Assembly (NCBI RefSeq): GCF_002196705.1
Contig: NZ_NADJ01000034.1
Location: 1 to 64,000, forward strand
Direction: 5' to 3'
Source of the DNA: Desulfosporosinus sp. FKB
GTDB taxonomy: Bacteria > Bacillota > Desulfitobacteriia > Desulfitobacteriales > Desulfitobacteriaceae
Length of the DNA: 64,000 nt
The notes beneath the pieces are model-generated. The model had not been told where the DNA came from. It worked only from the letters and a program-made list of their open reading frames with translations, and did no database searches. The position numbers and the translations under genes are program-made. How positions within the stretch are numbered: the stretch's first letter is position 1; each line of letters begins with the position of its first letter. Of this stretch, positions 1 to 8,892 are shown in pieces.

Positions 1-134
1 TGCCATACTCAATTTCTCTGAATTAAGCATTCAATGCAAGTTCTATCCTTGATAAGTTCTTTTGGTGAATTAGCAATTCTATGAAAACAAGAGGAAAACC
101 AAGAAAAATCAAATTTATATAGGGAGGGTTAGTA

Positions 135-1064
135 ATGTTAGTTGAAGCAAAAAATCTGGTTAAACGCTACAAAGATGTGCTAGCTGTTGATAATGTCAGC
201 TTTACCATCGAAGAGGGTGAGATCTTTGGCCTCTTAGGTCCAAACGGGGCGGGGAAAACCACTGCCATCAATGCTTTGATTGGGATAAAAAGGTTGGACA
301 GTGGTGAAATAACAATTTTTGGCAAAAATCCCAAGGACCATGAGTTGGAAATCAAGAGAGATTTAGGTGTTGTACCTCAGGATTTGGCCATATTTGAAGA
401 CCTCACCGCCTATGAAAACCTTTGCTATTTTGGAAAGCTTTATGGCTTAAAAGGATCACTTCTAAAGGAGCGGGTGGAGGAAGCGCTGAAGTTGACCGGT
501 CTGATGGAGAAAAAGAAAGAATATCCCAGAAAGTATTCCAATGGGATGAAAAGACGGCTAAACATAGCCTGCGCCATTGTCCATCATCCCAAGCTGATCA
601 TTATGGATGAACCGACGGTTGGAATAGACCCTCAGTCCAGAAGGCACATTCTTCAATCAGTTCAACAATTAAACAAAAAAGGTGCCACCATCATTTATAT
701 CTCTCATTATATGGAGGAGGTGGAAGAGATCTGTACGAGAGTCGTCATCATGGATCAAGGGCGGGTTATCGCTAAGGGAAGCAAAGATGAACTTAAGGCC
801 CTGATGACAAGTGATCAAAGGGTAGTCATAGTGCTTTCCACTCTGAACTATACCTTGGTTGACAATATTAAGAAACTTGCTGGAGTGAAAGAGGTCTACG
901 TTAATGGCAATGAGTTGACGGTTATCTCCCGGAAGAACAGCAAGAACCTTAACGGGATTATTAACTATGTAGCCGAAAGCAGTGAAATTTTAGCACTCAA
1001 TGTAGAACAACCAAGCCTGGAAACAGTGTTTTTGACCTTAACAGGCAGGTCATTGAAGGATTAA
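135..1064 (+). CDS. ABC transporter ATP-binding protein (DrrA/CcmA type)
   Basis: This is a cytoplasmic ATPase subunit expected to energise export through the two permeases encoded just downstream. The 309-residue protein has a Walker A motif GPNGAGKT at residues 35-42, a signature SNGMKRR, a Walker B followed by the D-loop (IIMDEPTVGIDP) and an H-loop (ISHYMEE). The tail after about residue 220 resembles the DUF4162 domain common in DrrA-like and antibiotic or multidrug exporters. The start ATG follows an AGGGAGG ribosome site. The next gene begins 4-13 bases downstream, so the three ABC genes form one operon. The substrate cannot be read from sequence; drug, lipid or peptide export are all possible. 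Confidence 0.93.
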   Translation: MLVEAKNLVKRYKDVLAVDNVSFTIEEGEIFGLLGPNGAGKTTAINALIGIKRLDSGEITIFGKNPKDHELEIKRDLGVVPQDLAIFEDLTAYENLCYFGKLYGLKGSLLKERVEEALKLTGLMEKKKEYPRKYSNGMKRRLNIACAIVHHPKLIIMDEPTVGIDPQSRRHILQSVQQLNKKGATIIYISHYMEEVEEICTRVVIMDQGRVIAKGSKDELKALMTSDQRVVIVLSTLNYTLVDNIKKLAGVKEVYVNGNELTVISRKNSKNLNGIINYVAESSEILALNVEQPSLETVFLTLTGRSLKD

Positions 1065-1077
1065 GGGAGTGAATTTA

Positions 1078-2199
1078 GTGAGTGTTTTCCCAATCGCCTA
1101 TTATACACTTCTCAGAAATATCAAGAACTGGAAATTGATCCTTTTGCTTATCGGGGTGCCCTTACTGGCCTACATAACTACTGCAAATGTCATAACGAAT
1201 GTGAATTACGGCCCAAAGGTTGAAAAGACTAAGGTCGCTTATTTTGATGATGATGGTGGGGCAATCGCCGAACGGCTTAATCAGTTTCTCCATACAAAGG
1301 AGATATTGACTTCTTTTGAAGTTCAGAAGGTAACCTCTGTGGATGAAGGAACCCGGCTAATTACAACTGGGATAACAGATGATTTTATTTATTTTAAAAA
1401 TGATTTTTCCCCAAGCTACAAAGAGGGCAAAAAATTCAGCATCGCGATATTGAGTAATAGAGACAATTCACCAACCCGACTGATTGTCGAAAGTTTTATC
1501 AATTCGGTTAACGCTTTTACTGCTATTCATAGCAACGGCTTGGATAGCAAAGTATGGGAAGTTTCCAGTGGCATCAAGCAAATTGCGGTTTCGCCAAGCG
1601 GGAAAATATTAAGAGATGCTGACAAATATTCGTTTCTCGGCATGCTGGAGATGCTCTCTTATGGAGCTTTATTGGGTTGCTTTTCTGTCGTCAACAGTAT
1701 TAAAAAGAATACCCTGATCAGATTTGAAATCTCTCCGATCAATAGCTTGGCCTATGTCAGTGGAAAATTTATGGGGAACTTTTTAACGTTGTGCCCCACG
1801 ATCGCCTTGTTCATTGTCTACTTGTATCAGCAATGGGGATTATCTATGCAAAAAAATATCTTAACAATCATTATGGCATTTTTGTTGTTTACGGTTATTA
1901 TTACAGCTTTAGGTATGATTGTCGGTTATCTAACGAAAAAAACAGGCTTGGGTGTCTTGATTACCGTATGTTTAGTTGGCTTCCTTTCAGCTGCGGCCTT
2001 TGTCCAGGCGCTCGGTACAGCTCAGGGATTCTTGAAATGGATTCTCTTCCTTAGCCCGCAAAATCACATCTATACAATTTTTACGGATACGCTATTTGAA
2101 GGTTTGTCCAGGATACATGGATCCTTAATTTCTCTGGCCATACTTGCTACAGTTTTAACAACGCTGACACTTCTCTTGGGCGGGAGGAAAGCAGTATGA
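1078..2199 (+). CDS. ABC-2 type transporter permease, first subunit
   Basis: Membrane subunit of the exporter. It has one hydrophobic segment near the N-terminus (about residues 15-35), a roughly 150-residue extracytoplasmic region, and then about five membrane segments in the C-terminal half, the usual ABC2_membrane_3 layout. A GTG at 1069 lies inside the AGGGAGTG ribosome-site sequence; the GTG at 1078 has correct spacing, so I place the start there (373 residues). The last four bases overlap the next permease gene, which suggests translational coupling. Confidence 0.85.
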   Translation: MSVFPIAYYTLLRNIKNWKLILLLIGVPLLAYITTANVITNVNYGPKVEKTKVAYFDDDGGAIAERLNQFLHTKEILTSFEVQKVTSVDEGTRLITTGITDDFIYFKNDFSPSYKEGKKFSIAILSNRDNSPTRLIVESFINSVNAFTAIHSNGLDSKVWEVSSGIKQIAVSPSGKILRDADKYSFLGMLEMLSYGALLGCFSVVNSIKKNTLIRFEISPINSLAYVSGKFMGNFLTLCPTIALFIVYLYQQWGLSMQKNILTIIMAFLLFTVIITALGMIVGYLTKKTGLGVLITVCLVGFLSAAAFVQALGTAQGFLKWILFLSPQNHIYTIFTDTLFEGLSRIHGSLISLAILATVLTTLTLLLGGRKAV

Positions 2200-3296
2200 C
2201 AATATTTTTCAGTAATCTAAGGAGGATATTCAAAAGAAAGCTCAGGGTTTTTGTTATTGTATTTTTACCTGCAATTATGTTATTGCTTTTTAGTTCGTCC
2301 GTTATTGACAAGAGTCAAACCTTAAATATTGGCATTATAGATCTGGACAAAACAGATTACACGACATTGCTCGAGAACAATCTTGCTTTACAAGTTAAAA
2401 TCGCAACTATTTCTCAAGACCAAATTAATAATGAATTAATCAATTCCAAGGTTGACTACGTTGTCGTTATTGAAAAGGGCTTTACTGCGAGATTGCTTAA
2501 AGGTGAAGACATGGAGGCTACAGGCTATTATCTCAAGAACTCTATTCAATCCCTGCCTGTTCAGAATTATGTAGAAAGTTATATCAGTTCTGGAGAGAGA
2601 ATCGCCAAGGCAACCGGTGGCAATGACCAAAAGTTTTATGAATTCTTGAAGAATAGCAATCATGCGAACATTCAATTGGATTACAGAGTGCTTACGGAAA
2701 TTGAAAGGCATAAATCCTATGCTTTAGTCGGAATATTTGTTGAAATTATGCTGTTGACATCTGTAATGTTCATAATGGTGATCCTGACAGACAAAGAAAA
2801 TAAGACCTTTTATAGAACCCTTACTGCGCCGATCTCGTTAAAAAATTACATGTACCAGAACATATTAAGTTTTTTACTTGTTTCCATTATTCAGGTGATT
2901 TTGGGATTTATTGTGCTTAAGAGCTTATTTGGAATCTATATGGGAGATTCCATCTTAAGCATGTTTTTGCTTCTCCTTACAGTATCAGTTTTAGCTGTTT
3001 CCATAGGAGTAGCAGTATGTTCGATTTCCAAAAGTGTTCTCCAAGCATCTTTTCTAGGCTTATTTAGCACCTTTTTCATGGGAATGTTAGGCGGTTGCCT
3101 ATGGGAACATGACATGGCAACAAATCTATTGAGAACGATTGGTAAGTTTACACCCGTCTATTGGGTAATGGATGGGGTTAGCAAAGTACTGCAGGAACAG
3201 GGTGTATTGGCCATAAGCGGGGATATTTTGCTTACGCTCCTGTTTGCGATGGTGTTCTTTTTCTTAGGGACGTGGCGAAAAGAAGATATCAAGTAG
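2196..3296 (+). CDS. ABC-2 type transporter permease, second subunit
   Basis: Second membrane subunit of the same exporter, 366 residues. It has the same architecture as its upstream neighbour: an N-terminal membrane anchor at about residues 17-35, a long polar extracytoplasmic loop, and six hydrophobic stretches from about residue 175 to the end. The start ATG overlaps the previous stop in an ATGA arrangement. The two permeases with one ATPase probably assemble as a heterodimeric exporter. Confidence 0.87.
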   Translation: MTIFFSNLRRIFKRKLRVFVIVFLPAIMLLLFSSSVIDKSQTLNIGIIDLDKTDYTTLLENNLALQVKIATISQDQINNELINSKVDYVVVIEKGFTARLLKGEDMEATGYYLKNSIQSLPVQNYVESYISSGERIAKATGGNDQKFYEFLKNSNHANIQLDYRVLTEIERHKSYALVGIFVEIMLLTSVMFIMVILTDKENKTFYRTLTAPISLKNYMYQNILSFLLVSIIQVILGFIVLKSLFGIYMGDSILSMFLLLLTVSVLAVSIGVAVCSISKSVLQASFLGLFSTFFMGMLGGCLWEHDMATNLLRTIGKFTPVYWVMDGVSKVLQEQGVLAISGDILLTLLFAMVFFFLGTWRKEDIK

Positions 3297-3362
3297 CAAC
3301 TGGTCGTTTATTTAGCAGAACTAAAAATCCATATTCCAATTACAACGATTGGAGGGTTTATT

Positions 3363-5021
3363 TTGGCTAAAATATCGTCAATTTACGTTAATCCAGAGAA
3401 CAGGGAAAAGATATTGTCTATTTACGACAAACACCTTTCTCAGTGGCCCGTACCATACGAGTCTCTCGATGTGCCAACGAGATACGGGAGTACACATTTC
3501 ATTGTAAGCGGTCCTAAAGATGCTCCTCCGATTGTGTTGATGCACGGTAGGGGTGGCACTGCCACAATGTGGCTGCCGAATGTTTTTGCCCTAAGCCGTG
3601 ATTATAGGGTTTATGCAATTGACACGATAGGTGATTTTGGCAAGAGCGAATTAGATGATATAGATAATTATCCGAAAAATGGTCAGGCCTGCAGCGATTG
3701 GCTTGTAGATGTATTCAATGAACTTGGTCTTAACCAGGCTTTTGTTATCGGGGAATCAATGGGAGGTTGGATAACAATGAACCTCTCTATATATGCTCCA
3801 GAAAGAGTAAAGGGAATCGCCCTTTTAGCTCCCGTTGGAATTTCTTCCGCTGTCCTAGGTATGGTATTTCGAATACTTTTAGTATCATTTCATCCAACAG
3901 AGTCAAACAGGAAAAAATTTTTCCGCTCATATGTGGGAAACAGCCCTTTAGTCTCGGATACAATGGTCGAATTAATGACGGCAAACTGGGATTGCCGTAC
4001 TAAATCTGCTTGGCCTTCAAAGTTTTCAAATGACAAACTTAAACAGATCAAGGTCCCAACATTGTTATTTATCGGGGGAAAAGACCCTACATTTAACAAG
4101 CAAAGAGACATCGACCGGGCTGTTAAAATGATTCCGAATATCCAATTAGAGGTTATGACTGAGATAGGACATGCGATGAGTATAGAGAATGCCGATTTTG
4201 TAAACAACCGCATACTTGATTTTCTGAAAGGAATTGAATGGGCCAGAGGAAAATTTCAGGTGATGAAAAGCAACCAAAGTGCAGGAACTAATCTGGAAAG
4301 GAATGTGAAGTTTTCAATTATCATACCAGCCTATAACGAAGAAAAATTCATAGGGAGATGTCTGGATTCCATCGTAGCCGCGTCTCCACCTTATCCAGAT
4401 CAGGTGGAGGTTATCGTAGTCTTGAACCGTTGTACAGATCGAAGCGAAGAAATAGCCAGATCCTACAATTGCGTTATCGTAAAGGAAGACAGAAAGAATA
4501 TGTCCATTATCAGGAATGCCGGCGCTAAAGTTTCAAGGGGAGAGATCATCGCAACCATCGATGCGGATAGTCGGATGACAGATAACATGCTTACTGAGAT
4601 CGAAGAAAAACTACTGACAGGGATGTATATTGGCGGTGGAGTTAAAATGAAATTCGAGAGGTTGCCGTTGGGAGTGCTTTTACAAGGACTAATCCTTATT
4701 CCTTCGATAATTAAGTATAAAGGTGTAACCGCAGGTATCCTATGGTGTTACAAGAAGGACTTTGATGCCATAAACGGTTTTAATGAAAACCAACGGATGC
4801 TGGAAGATGTTGATTTTGGTCTGCGTTTAAAAAATTGGGGACGAAAATGTGGTAAAAAATATGGGACGATAACAAAAGCACAGATGATAGTTTCCTTAAG
4901 GAAAGCGGATAAATGTGGAAATTGGATTTTATTTAAACATCCAAAATGGCTATTGGCCTATTTAAAAGGAAATGTAGAGAAATATGCGGACGAATCATTT
5001 TATGACTTTGATAAAAGGTAG
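3363..5021 (+). CDS. alpha/beta-hydrolase fused to family-2 glycosyltransferase
   Basis: A two-domain protein of 552 residues starting at TTG after a GGAGGG ribosome site. Residues 1 to about 290 are an alpha/beta-hydrolase: oxyanion-loop HGRGG, nucleophile elbow GESMGG with Ser132, a later GGKDP acid region and IGHAM for the catalytic histidine. Residues from about 310 to 552 form a GT-A glycosyltransferase of family 2, with FSIIIPAYNEE at its start, the DADS metal-binding motif, and the EDVDFGLRL acceptor-site motif. No membrane segment is obvious. Each half is a common family; the fusion is not. Placed between an ABC exporter and a two-component system, it may act on the exported compound or on cell-envelope material, but this is inference. 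Confidence 0.85.
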   Translation: MAKISSIYVNPENREKILSIYDKHLSQWPVPYESLDVPTRYGSTHFIVSGPKDAPPIVLMHGRGGTATMWLPNVFALSRDYRVYAIDTIGDFGKSELDDIDNYPKNGQACSDWLVDVFNELGLNQAFVIGESMGGWITMNLSIYAPERVKGIALLAPVGISSAVLGMVFRILLVSFHPTESNRKKFFRSYVGNSPLVSDTMVELMTANWDCRTKSAWPSKFSNDKLKQIKVPTLLFIGGKDPTFNKQRDIDRAVKMIPNIQLEVMTEIGHAMSIENADFVNNRILDFLKGIEWARGKFQVMKSNQSAGTNLERNVKFSIIIPAYNEEKFIGRCLDSIVAASPPYPDQVEVIVVLNRCTDRSEEIARSYNCVIVKEDRKNMSIIRNAGAKVSRGEIIATIDADSRMTDNMLTEIEEKLLTGMYIGGGVKMKFERLPLGVLLQGLILIPSIIKYKGVTAGILWCYKKDFDAINGFNENQRMLEDVDFGLRLKNWGRKCGKKYGTITKAQMIVSLRKADKCGNWILFKHPKWLLAYLKGNVEKYADESFYDFDKR

Positions 5022-5053
5022 ATTAAATACTTCTCGAGATATATTGGTTACTA

Positions 5054-5086
5054 CCGGAGCATTTCTTTTGATGCTCTGGCCTTTTT
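5054..5086 (+). terminator. rho-independent terminator after the hydrolase-glycosyltransferase gene
   Basis: A 9-bp stem (CCGGAGCAT with ATGCTCTGG, including a wobble) is followed by CCTTTTT. It separates the exporter operon from the sensor kinase gene, so the two-component pair probably has its own promoter. Confidence 0.8.
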
Positions 5087-5112
5087 GTTAAAGATTTCGC
5101 TAATATTCTCCA

Positions 5113-6300
5113 ATGGGAGGAATATTTGGGAAAGACGTGGAATGTAAGATGATAAGCAGTTTGGGTTTGTATTACCCTAAATTAGATGAGGTGGCAGTGA
5201 AACAGATAATCAAACTTCTTTTTCTTATCTACATAATTGTTTTATTCGCTATACATGGTGATGTGCCGGATAGGGCAGTGCTGGTTTTTACTCTCATAAT
5301 AGGTATTAATGTATTTAAAGAAAGATTTTATGATACTGTCTATACCACGGTAGCTTCGTTTATCCTGATCTGTATAGCTATCTGGTTGGACAGAAATTTT
5401 ACTTTCCTGCTCTGTATTCCTATATTTGATTTCGTATACCAAAAGAGATATCTTGGTGTTTTTCCGGTGGCTATTTTGGGCCTATATTTCACCCTGAAAT
5501 CTAGAATTCCCTCATTGATACTGATCATGAGTCTATGTGGAATCCTGGCCTTGGTAATGGAAAAAGCAAAAGCTAAGGAATCGGATTATAAGAATAAGTA
5601 TGATGAGGAAAGACGCTTAAGGTACGAGCTTGAGCTGACAAAAATTAAACTGCTTAATTCGGCAAAAGATATTGCCCATCTTACTGAAGTCAGTGAAAGA
5701 AATCGGATCGCTAGGGAAATCCATGACAATGTTGGTCATGGTATCGCCGGTATTCTTATTCAATTACAGGCAGCTGATAAGCTCTTTGACCGGAATGAGA
5801 AAAAGTCTCAAGAAATCCTGAAAAAATCCATTGAAAACCTTTCTGATGCTTTGACCCTGCTGCGAAATACAGTGCACAATATTAAACCCCAAGAAACCCT
5901 AGGGGTAGAATATATTAAAAGCGTTATTAATAACTTTGGTTTTTGCCCAATTGAGCTTAAGTTTTATGGAGATTTTGGTCTTCTTGCTTCAAGTCAATTA
6001 GAAATCTTAGGATTGATTGTTAAAGAGGCTCTAACCAACGCCGCTAAGCACTCTAAGGCAACTAAAGTAGATATCACAATTGATATCAATGAAAAATACA
6101 CAAGGTTATATATTAAAGACAATGGGGTTGGCTGTGTCAAATTAGAGGAGGGGTTAGGTATAAGCGGGATGAGGGAAAGAGTCCTGAATTTAGGGGGGAC
6201 TATTTCTATTAGTTCGAATGATGGCTTCTTGATAGTATGCCTTTTACCGCTGGCTAATCAGGAAGGGTGTGATGTAGTTGAAAGTTCTCATTGTAGATGA
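5113..6300 (+). CDS. sensor histidine kinase (HisKA_3, LiaS/DesK-like)
   Basis: Membrane sensor kinase of 395 residues. The N-terminal third carries about five hydrophobic segments with short loops, so it probably senses within the membrane rather than with a large external domain. A coiled linker precedes the dimerisation/phosphoacceptor helix, REIHDNVGHG with His204, typical of the HisKA_3 family. The HATPase_c domain follows (N box EALTNAAKHS, then DNGVG and GLGISGMRER). The start is uncertain: ATG 5113 has no clear ribosome site, and ATG 5149 is possible. It overlaps the response regulator gene by 23 bases. The likely output is the adjacent regulator, and possibly the upstream exporter operon. 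Confidence 0.88.
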   Translation: MGGIFGKDVECKMISSLGLYYPKLDEVAVKQIIKLLFLIYIIVLFAIHGDVPDRAVLVFTLIIGINVFKERFYDTVYTTVASFILICIAIWLDRNFTFLLCIPIFDFVYQKRYLGVFPVAILGLYFTLKSRIPSLILIMSLCGILALVMEKAKAKESDYKNKYDEERRLRYELELTKIKLLNSAKDIAHLTEVSERNRIAREIHDNVGHGIAGILIQLQAADKLFDRNEKKSQEILKKSIENLSDALTLLRNTVHNIKPQETLGVEYIKSVINNFGFCPIELKFYGDFGLLASSQLEILGLIVKEALTNAAKHSKATKVDITIDINEKYTRLYIKDNGVGCVKLEEGLGISGMRERVLNLGGTISISSNDGFLIVCLLPLANQEGCDVVESSHCR

Positions 6301-6904
6301 TGATGCTTTAATCAGGGAAGGATTAAAGATACTCTTGGAGATTGAAGATGATTTCCAAGTCGTAGGCACAGCAAGTAACGGGCAGGAAGCATTGGAAATG
6401 TGCCGTTGGGAAAAACCTGAGCTTGTTCTAATGGACATCAGGATGCCAGTAATGGATGGGGTTTTAGGGACCAAGCTAATTAAAAGTCAATTGCGGGAAA
6501 TCAAAATTGTGATTCTTACAACCTTTAAGGATGATGAATATATAAAAGAAGCCTTAAAAAGCGGAGCGGAAGGATACATCCTTAAAAATCAACCGGCAGA
6601 CAGTATAATCGAAAGCCTACGGGCTGTTAGTAAAGGCAATATTGTTTTAGAGCGAGAAGTAGCCAATACTCTTTCTTCCATGCTTAAGGAAAATAAAAGG
6701 GCTACTCCCGAACGCCTTAATATTTCGCAACGTGAATTTGAGATATTAAAACTGGTGGGAGAGGGCCTATCAAATAGGGAAATTGCTGAAAGCCTTAACT
6801 TAAGTGAAGGCACAACGAGAAATTATGTCACGGGTTTGCTGGAGAAACTTGGTTTTAGGGACAGAACCCAGCTTGCAATTTTCTTTATCAGAAATTGTGA
6901 ATAG
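6278..6904 (+). CDS. NarL/LuxR-family response regulator
   Basis: Cytoplasmic DNA-binding partner of the upstream kinase, 208 residues. The receiver domain has the acidic pocket Asp7-Asp9, phosphoacceptor Asp53 in LMDIRMP and the conserved Lys of the ILKNQ segment. The C-terminal domain from about residue 140 is a LuxR-type helix-turn-helix (ISQREFEILKLVGEG, then SNREIAESLNLSEGT). The start is TTG 6278 after an AGGAAGGG site, inside the end of the kinase gene, indicating coupling. Confidence 0.92.
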   Translation: MKVLIVDDDALIREGLKILLEIEDDFQVVGTASNGQEALEMCRWEKPELVLMDIRMPVMDGVLGTKLIKSQLREIKIVILTTFKDDEYIKEALKSGAEGYILKNQPADSIIESLRAVSKGNIVLEREVANTLSSMLKENKRATPERLNISQREFEILKLVGEGLSNREIAESLNLSEGTTRNYVTGLLEKLGFRDRTQLAIFFIRNCE

Positions 6905-7007
6905 TATTTTCGGTTTAAGCAGTTTATGGTATAGATTCCAGATCAGGTTAAACAATTATAGAATATTTAACTTATAAACTTATAGATAGATGGACTCCTT
7001 GTCCCAG

Positions 7008-7027
7008 CAGGAACAGTACTGTTCCTG
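7008..7027. repeat. 20-bp perfect palindrome
   Basis: The sequence is self-complementary over all 20 bases, with CAGGAACAGT forming one arm. A related but imperfect copy (CAGCGGAAACAGTACTGT) lies about 220 bases downstream. It could be an operator for an unknown dimeric regulator. The arm spacing does not fit the Firmicute LexA box. Confidence 0.6.
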
Positions 7028-7064
7028 AATTAGAAAGCTAAACTATAGATACCAACAATAACTA

Positions 7065-7106
7065 AATTAAACAACGCACCTGTTTCAGCTGGTGCGTTGT
7101 TTAATT
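7065..7106. terminator. bidirectional hairpin terminator
   Basis: A 16-bp perfect stem (arm AATTAAACAACGCACC) with a 10-base loop. The A/T-rich outer stem gives a T-rich 3' side on both strands, so it can end the response-regulator transcript and the leftward MocR transcript. Confidence 0.8.
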
Positions 7107-7352
7107 AAAGTTCTTTACTATTATCTACGATTTTAGGGTTTCTGTTCCCGTTAGTATATACTTATACAGCCTGCTTTTTGAAGGCTAGGAAGTCGTCCTC
7201 GATTCGGGGATGAATTGTTTGTTCCAGCGGAAACAGTACTGTGGGGCAGATGCATGCTAAGACAAGATCAATCCAGGCCTATAGCGGTAAAAAAATAAAA
7301 ACAAAGTAAATTATGTAGTGTGTTAAGCTGAGGTTTGGGAGCGGTTTTTAAT

Positions 7353-8777
7353 TTAACTGGTTAAATAAGACGATAACACTGTATATAGTCGCTTTATGCC
7401 AGCATCAATTGATAAAATATTTGTATTTCCATAGCCAAAAATCAGAGAATCATTATAAGGATGTTTAAGCACCTTATTAGTTTCATCAAGCAGATAATGT
7501 TTACTGATCGGGACAATTTGAATATCACTGTCTTCAATTTTATGCATTGCTATAGTATCAAAATTTATGGTTTTAAAAGTTGCTACTAAGTGCATTCCTG
7601 CTTCTGCTCCAGAAATTGAAACTGTATCTCCGAACGTATTTTTAAGGCATTTGATTAAATGATTTCTTCTTTTTAAATAAATACTTCTCATCTTTTTGAT
7701 ATGCAAATCTAAAAAACCTGCTTCAATAAATTTGGCCATAGTAAGCTGTTCAAGGATGGGTGAATGTAAATCGGCTACATACTTAGTTTCTTCCATTTGA
7801 GCACACAAAGCATCAGGCAATACCAAGTATCCCATGCGCAATGACGGCATAAGTGTTTTGGAAAATGTTCCTACATAAATAACGCATGTTGGGTCAAGTG
7901 ATTGCATGGACTGTATTGGACTTCCATCAAATCGAAATTCACTATCATAGTCATCCTCAACAATGTAGGAGTTATGTTTTCTTGCGTACTGGATCATTTG
8001 AATCCTGCGTTTGATTGGCAGAATTACTCCAGTTGGAAACTGATGACTTGGAGTTGTAAATATTAATACAGGTGGAATATTAGGCAGTTTTGCTGTCACC
8101 ATTCCAAATTCATCAACGGGAATCGTTTGCATTTTTACCTTTTTACTTTCCAAAGTATGAAGAATGCCATAACTAAGTGGATTTTCCACCAATGCGTATC
8201 CATCGTCTGAGACAAGCTGACACAATAAGCTAAACGCTTGAGCGGCCCCATTTGTTATGAGAATGTTCTCTGGATGGGTATTTACTCCGCGTACTCGCCT
8301 TAAATAAATTGAAAGCTGACGTCTTAGCTCGTACTCACCCTTCGAGCTTTGATAATCCATGTGCAGCGGTGATACTGACAGGGTAATGGATTTATATAGC
8401 TGCCCCCATTTTTTTATAGGAATAGAAGCCAAATCGGGAATTCCTGTGCGAAAACTAATAGCATTTTTATTAGACCGGTTATCTATTGCCTTTCGATTAT
8501 TTAAGGAAGAAATGGTGGCTGTTCGTTCAAAATAGATACCATCGCTTACATATGTTCCTGCCCCATTTTTAGTGTATATATAGCCTTCAGCGGTAAGCTG
8601 TTCATAGCTTTCAATAACAACATTTCTTGCCACATTAAAATACTTGGCCATTTCTCGTGTCGATGGAAGTTTCTCATATTGCTGCAGTGTTCCGTTCAAG
8701 ATGGCCTCTCGTATATGATTATAGATTTGTCTAGTGAGGGAAATAGTGCTGCTTCGATCTAAATTAATGTACATCAT
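7353..8777 (-). CDS. MocR/PdxR-type transcriptional regulator (GntR HTH + aminotransferase-like domain)
   Basis: Regulator of 474 residues. Residues 1-75 form a GntR-type winged helix (LTRQIYNHIREAILNG, LPSTREMAKYFNVAR). Residues from about 110 resemble fold-type I aminotransferases, including NPLSYG, EDDYDSEFR and the GTFSKTLMPSLRMGY segment whose Lys would bind pyridoxal phosphate. Two tandem ATG codons sit at the start after a GAGG ribosome site. It is divergent from a LysE-family exporter gene, and the 115-bp gap holds matching dyad and direct repeats. MocR proteins usually control the neighbouring divergent gene, so control of amino-acid export is likely. Confidence 0.92.
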   Translation of the reverse strand: MMYINLDRSSTISLTRQIYNHIREAILNGTLQQYEKLPSTREMAKYFNVARNVVIESYEQLTAEGYIYTKNGAGTYVSDGIYFERTATISSLNNRKAIDNRSNKNAISFRTGIPDLASIPIKKWGQLYKSITLSVSPLHMDYQSSKGEYELRRQLSIYLRRVRGVNTHPENILITNGAAQAFSLLCQLVSDDGYALVENPLSYGILHTLESKKVKMQTIPVDEFGMVTAKLPNIPPVLIFTTPSHQFPTGVILPIKRRIQMIQYARKHNSYIVEDDYDSEFRFDGSPIQSMQSLDPTCVIYVGTFSKTLMPSLRMGYLVLPDALCAQMEETKYVADLHSPILEQLTMAKFIEAGFLDLHIKKMRSIYLKRRNHLIKCLKNTFGDTVSISGAEAGMHLVATFKTINFDTIAMHKIEDSDIQIVPISKHYLLDETNKVLKHPYNDSLIFGYGNTNILSIDAGIKRLYTVLSSYLTS

Positions 8778-8790
8778 ATTTTTTCCTCAG

Positions 8791-8841
8791 AGTGGTTCCA
8801 TAAAAAATGATATTAAGTGGTACTTTTATGAACCGCTTTTT
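8791..8841. promoter_or_regulatory. candidate MocR operator region
   Basis: Between the divergent regulator and exporter genes, AGTGGTTCC (8791-8799) and AGTGGTACT (8817-8825) form a direct repeat 26 bases apart. GGTTCCATAAAA and TTTTATGAACC form an imperfect inverted repeat over the same stretch. Direct repeats with this kind of spacing are typical of MocR regulator sites. Confidence 0.5.
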
Positions 8842-8892
8842 TAGATTACAGTATATCATAAAATGGAATTAAGCTCACGGAGGAGGAAATAA

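Larger units (their letters stand above)
6905..7352. other. 448-bp intergenic region with palindromes
   Basis: No coding sequence is supported here. It holds a 20-bp perfect palindrome (7008-7027), a strong hairpin (7065-7106), and a partial second copy of the palindrome near 7232-7252. It separates a rightward regulator gene from a leftward MocR-type gene, so it is a convergent gap and the palindromes are not in an obvious promoter. Confidence 0.7.

Noticed and set aside
7008-7027. LexA (SOS) box
   Set aside because: The Firmicute box has GAAC-N4-GTTC; here the spacer is six bases and no SOS gene is near.
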